From assembly GCA_017399325.1 (NCBI GenBank), contig JAFQDY010000033.1, positions 1 to 5,839 on the forward strand: DNA of 5,839 nt, in the 5' to 3' direction. The stretch's first letter is position 1. The number at the start of each line of letters is the position of its first letter. Origin of the DNA: Oscillospiraceae bacterium (GTDB lineage: Bacteria > Bacillota > Clostridia > Oscillospirales > Oscillospiraceae). Positions 5,236-5,839 of the stretch are shown here, one piece after another. A model generated the notes under the pieces. That model saw only the letters and a list, made by a program, of their open reading frames with translations. It did no database searches and was not told the DNA's origin. Made by a program: the position numbers and the translations under genes.

Positions 5236-5790
5236 ATGCGTGTAGATTTTAACGAATTCAGCAATAAAATGGATAAGACCCTGGTGCATCTGGCAGAGGA
5301 ATTTGATGCTGTTCGCGCAGGCCGCGCCAACCCCAAGGTTCTTGACCGTATCAAAGTGGAATACTATGGACAGGAGACACCCCTCAACGGTGTGGCTTCC
5401 ATCTCAAGCCCCGATGCCCGCACTCTTGTGGTACAGCCCTGGGATACCAACCTTTTGAAGGATATTCAGAAAGCGATCCAGTCCAGCGAACTGGGTATCA
5501 ACCCCCAAAATGACGGCCGTGTTCTCCGCCTGATCTTCCCCCAACTGACAGAGGAGCGCCGTAAAGAACTGACCAAGCAGGTCAAGAAATACGCTGAGGA
5601 TGCAAAGGTTGCTATGCGTAATATCCGCCGCGACGGTATGGATTATGTAAAGAAACTGAAAAAGAACAACGAGATCACCGAGGACGAGCAGAAGAAGGCA
5701 GAAAAAGATCTGCAGGATCTGCTGGATAAGTTCATCAAGAAGGTAGACGTTGCCTTGGAAGCAAAGGAAAAGGAACTGATGGCAATCTGA
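5236..5790 (+). CDS. frr: Ribosome recycling factor (RRF)
   Basis: RRF works with EF-G to split the post-termination ribosome so that subunits can be reused; it is essential in bacteria that have been tested. The 184-residue product has the standard length. Domain I, a three-helix bundle, is formed by residues 1-29 and about 105-184. Domain II, the beta-rich head, is about 30-104. Recognisable motifs are Val-Arg-Ala-Gly-Arg-Ala-Asn-Pro at 26-33, Pro-Leu-Asn-Gly-Val-Ala-Ser-Ile at 49-56, Val-Gln-Pro-Trp-Asp at 66-70, Ile-Arg-Arg-Asp at 130-133, and a lysine- and glutamate-rich C-terminal helix containing Phe-Ile-Lys-Lys-Val-Asp at 166-171. AGGAGG (5222-5227) lies inside the last codons of pyrH, eight bases before the ATG, and only three bases separate the two genes. 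They form one operon and are probably translated in a coupled way. Confidence 0.97.
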   Translation: MRVDFNEFSNKMDKTLVHLAEEFDAVRAGRANPKVLDRIKVEYYGQETPLNGVASISSPDARTLVVQPWDTNLLKDIQKAIQSSELGINPQNDGRVLRLIFPQLTEERRKELTKQVKKYAEDAKVAMRNIRRDGMDYVKKLKKNNEITEDEQKKAEKDLQDLLDKFIKKVDVALEAKEKELMAI

Positions 5791-5803
5791 TTGCCTGCAA
5801 AAT

Positions 5804-5823
5804 TGGGGGCGCATGCGCCCCCA
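5804..5823. terminator. GC-rich perfect palindrome after frr, possible weak terminator
   Basis: TGGGGGCG (5804-5811) pairs with CGCCCCCA (5816-5823) around a CATG loop, forming a very stable 8-bp hairpin 14 bases after the frr stop. It is followed by TCATCTATTATGG rather than a T-run on the plus strand, so intrinsic termination would be inefficient. It could slow polymerase, protect the mRNA 3' end, or stop transcription arriving from beyond the window. The minus-strand side reads AATTTTGCAGG, a modest T-tract. Confidence 0.55.
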
Positions 5824-5839
5824 TCATCTATTATGGAAA

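Noticed and set aside
5833..5839. Possible ATG start of a downstream gene at the window edge
   Set aside because: No ribosome-binding site precedes it and only two codons are visible, so a gene cannot be supported.

Overview
The window looks like chromosomal core DNA from an endospore-forming member of the Clostridia. An Oscillospiraceae/Ruminococcaceae-type lineage is my best guess, by inference only. The pointers are a spoIIGA-sigE pair (found only in endospore formers and their relatives), a DUF951 protein (a Firmicutes family), a Rex redox repressor, strong purine-rich Shine-Dalgarno sites, and a bacterial glutaminyl-tRNA synthetase. There is no sign of phage, insertion sequence, CRISPR, tRNA or rRNA. 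All seven protein genes are intact, and no stretch longer than 300 bases lacks a gene.

Layout, left to right. (1) 14-205: a small DUF951 protein, closed by a textbook hairpin-plus-T-run terminator (208-240). (2) 369-1837: spoIIGA and sigE, overlapping by four bases (ATGA). They encode the membrane aspartic protease and the pro-sigma-E that it activates in the mother cell during sporulation. No terminator follows sigE. (3) 1845-2592: rex, with a near-consensus promoter starting eight bases after the sigE stop, an inverted repeat over the predicted transcription start, and a 12-bp hairpin terminator shared with the convergent glnS. (4) 2598-4277, minus strand: glnS, with its own near-consensus promoter and a leader of only about 28 nt, too short for a T-box. 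(5) 4443-5790: pyrH and frr, a two-gene operon driven by a good promoter that diverges from glnS. A perfect palindrome follows frr.

How the genes fit together. The left part is a sporulation module beside a redox sensor; the right part serves nucleotide supply (UMP kinase) and translation (GlnRS, ribosome recycling factor). rpsB and tsf, often directly upstream of pyrH-frr in bacteria, are not there; glnS lies divergently instead.

I do not see a new multi-gene system. The most worthwhile unexplained items are non-coding: the inverted repeat at the rex start site and the repeated 9-mers between the glnS and pyrH promoters. Smaller oddities are the short sigma-E pro-sequence and the direct glutaminylation gene in a Firmicute-like genome.
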